A DNA stretch of 6,372 bases. Source: Bacteriovorax sp. (GTDB lineage: Bacteria; Bdellovibrionota; Bacteriovoracia; Bacteriovoracales; Bacteriovoracaceae). The notes below the pieces were generated by a model that had not been told where the DNA came from, made no database searches, and saw nothing but the letters and a program-made list of their open reading frames with translations. The first letter of the stretch is position 1. The number at the start of each line of letters is the position of its first letter. Shown one piece after another: positions 6,147 to 6,372 of this stretch. Location: NCBI GenBank assembly GCA_030654205.1, contig JAURXW010000453.1, positions 1 to 6,372 of the forward strand. The letters are read 5' to 3'. The position numbers were made by a program, and so were the translations under genes.

Positions 6147-6372
6147 TTAGTAGTTTAATAATTTCGTGAGAACTACTTCTACATGACTTACTTGAGGCAA
6201 AATTAAATCTTCAAGAGCTGGATTGTATGCACAATGAACGTCCATTGCCCCAACTCTTAAAATTGGTGCATCTAAAAGTTCAAAACATTCTTCATTTACT
6301 CGAGCTGTTATCTCTCCAGCAAAACCAGAAGTTTTATGTTCTTCATGAGCAATCATTAATTTAGAAGTTTTA
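6147..6372 (-). CDS. 2-oxoacid dehydrogenase E1 component, beta subunit, C-terminal end (cut by window edge)
   Basis: The frame is open to the right edge of the window; the methionine at 6356 is internal, not a start, because the preceding codons (KTSKL) are open and coding-like. About 75 residues remain. They match the transketolase C-terminal domain of the E1 beta subunit of pyruvate or branched-chain 2-oxoacid dehydrogenases: MIAHEEHKTSGFAGEI corresponds to the family's VVHEAxxTGGxGAEI, ECFELLDAPILRVGAMD to the EEAFxxLDAPVxRVxGxD stretch, and AYNPALEDLILPQV to PxxPxLExxxLPxV. E1 performs the thiamine-diphosphate-dependent decarboxylation of the 2-oxoacid in the cytoplasmic complex. This fragment cannot say whether the substrate is pyruvate or a branched-chain acid, or whether the gene is a fused alpha-beta E1. 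A terminator candidate follows the stop. Confidence 0.87.
   Translation of the reverse strand, partial: KTSKLMIAHEEHKTSGFAGEITARVNEECFELLDAPILRVGAMDVHCAYNPALEDLILPQVSHVEVVLTKLLNY

Noticed and set aside
6147..6356. A complete 69-residue small protein starting at the ATG at 6356
   Set aside because: The frame stays open to the window edge and the sequence matches the C-terminus of E1 beta, so the ATG is internal.
1..6372. Mobile elements, CRISPR arrays, tRNA/rRNA genes or a defence or toxin-antitoxin system
   Set aside because: I found no transposase-like protein, no spaced direct repeats, no tRNA-like arms and no paired small toxin/antitoxin frames; nearly all DNA is accounted for by recognisable genes.

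Overview
The window is AT-rich (roughly one third G+C by eye) and densely packed with chromosomal housekeeping genes of a Gram-negative-type bacterium. TtcA and a YjjG-type nucleotidase close to the proteobacterial families, a small ComEC/Rec2-like membrane protein, a membrane histidine kinase with no adjacent regulator, and strong AT bias together suggest a Bdellovibrio/Bacteriovorax-like lineage. That placement is inference and no single gene proves it. I see no tRNA, rRNA, CRISPR array, insertion sequence, phage gene or defence island.

Layout, left to right. (1) 1-1198, minus strand: nadC followed by the start of nadB (cut by the left edge), overlapping by 11 bp. They catalyse two steps of de novo NAD synthesis from aspartate. 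A 105-bp divergent gap (1199-1303) holds a candidate nadCB promoter with an inverted repeat across its -35 and spacer. (2) 1304-2260, plus strand: a compact ComEC-competence-domain membrane protein with no nuclease domain. (3) 2248-3108, minus strand: ttcA, which makes 2-thiocytidine in tRNA. It converges on the previous gene with a 13-bp overlap, and a perfect 10-bp inverted repeat sits on the junction. (4) 3172-4625, plus strand: a translationally coupled pair (ATGA overlap), a YjjG-type HAD nucleotidase and a small alkaline-phosphatase-superfamily enzyme of unknown substrate. Together they suggest nucleotide or phosphoester clean-up. (5) 4628-6034, minus strand: a six-helix membrane sensor histidine kinase ending 2 bp from the phosphatase gene. 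Its only visible promoter, a perfect extended -10, lies so close to the ATG that the mRNA may be leaderless. (6) 6147-6372, minus strand: the C-terminal end of a 2-oxoacid dehydrogenase E1 beta subunit, with a good intrinsic-terminator candidate behind it.

No stretch longer than about 112 bp lacks a gene. The most unusual whole-window signal is a strong excess of the tetranucleotide GGCC (about 29 copies, against about 4 CCGG and 7 GCGC), mostly from alanine GCC codons preceded by a G-ending codon. The window does not contain an obviously new multi-gene system. The best leads are the nuclease-less ComEC-like protein, the HAD/phosphatase pair, the possible nad operator and the GGCC bias.
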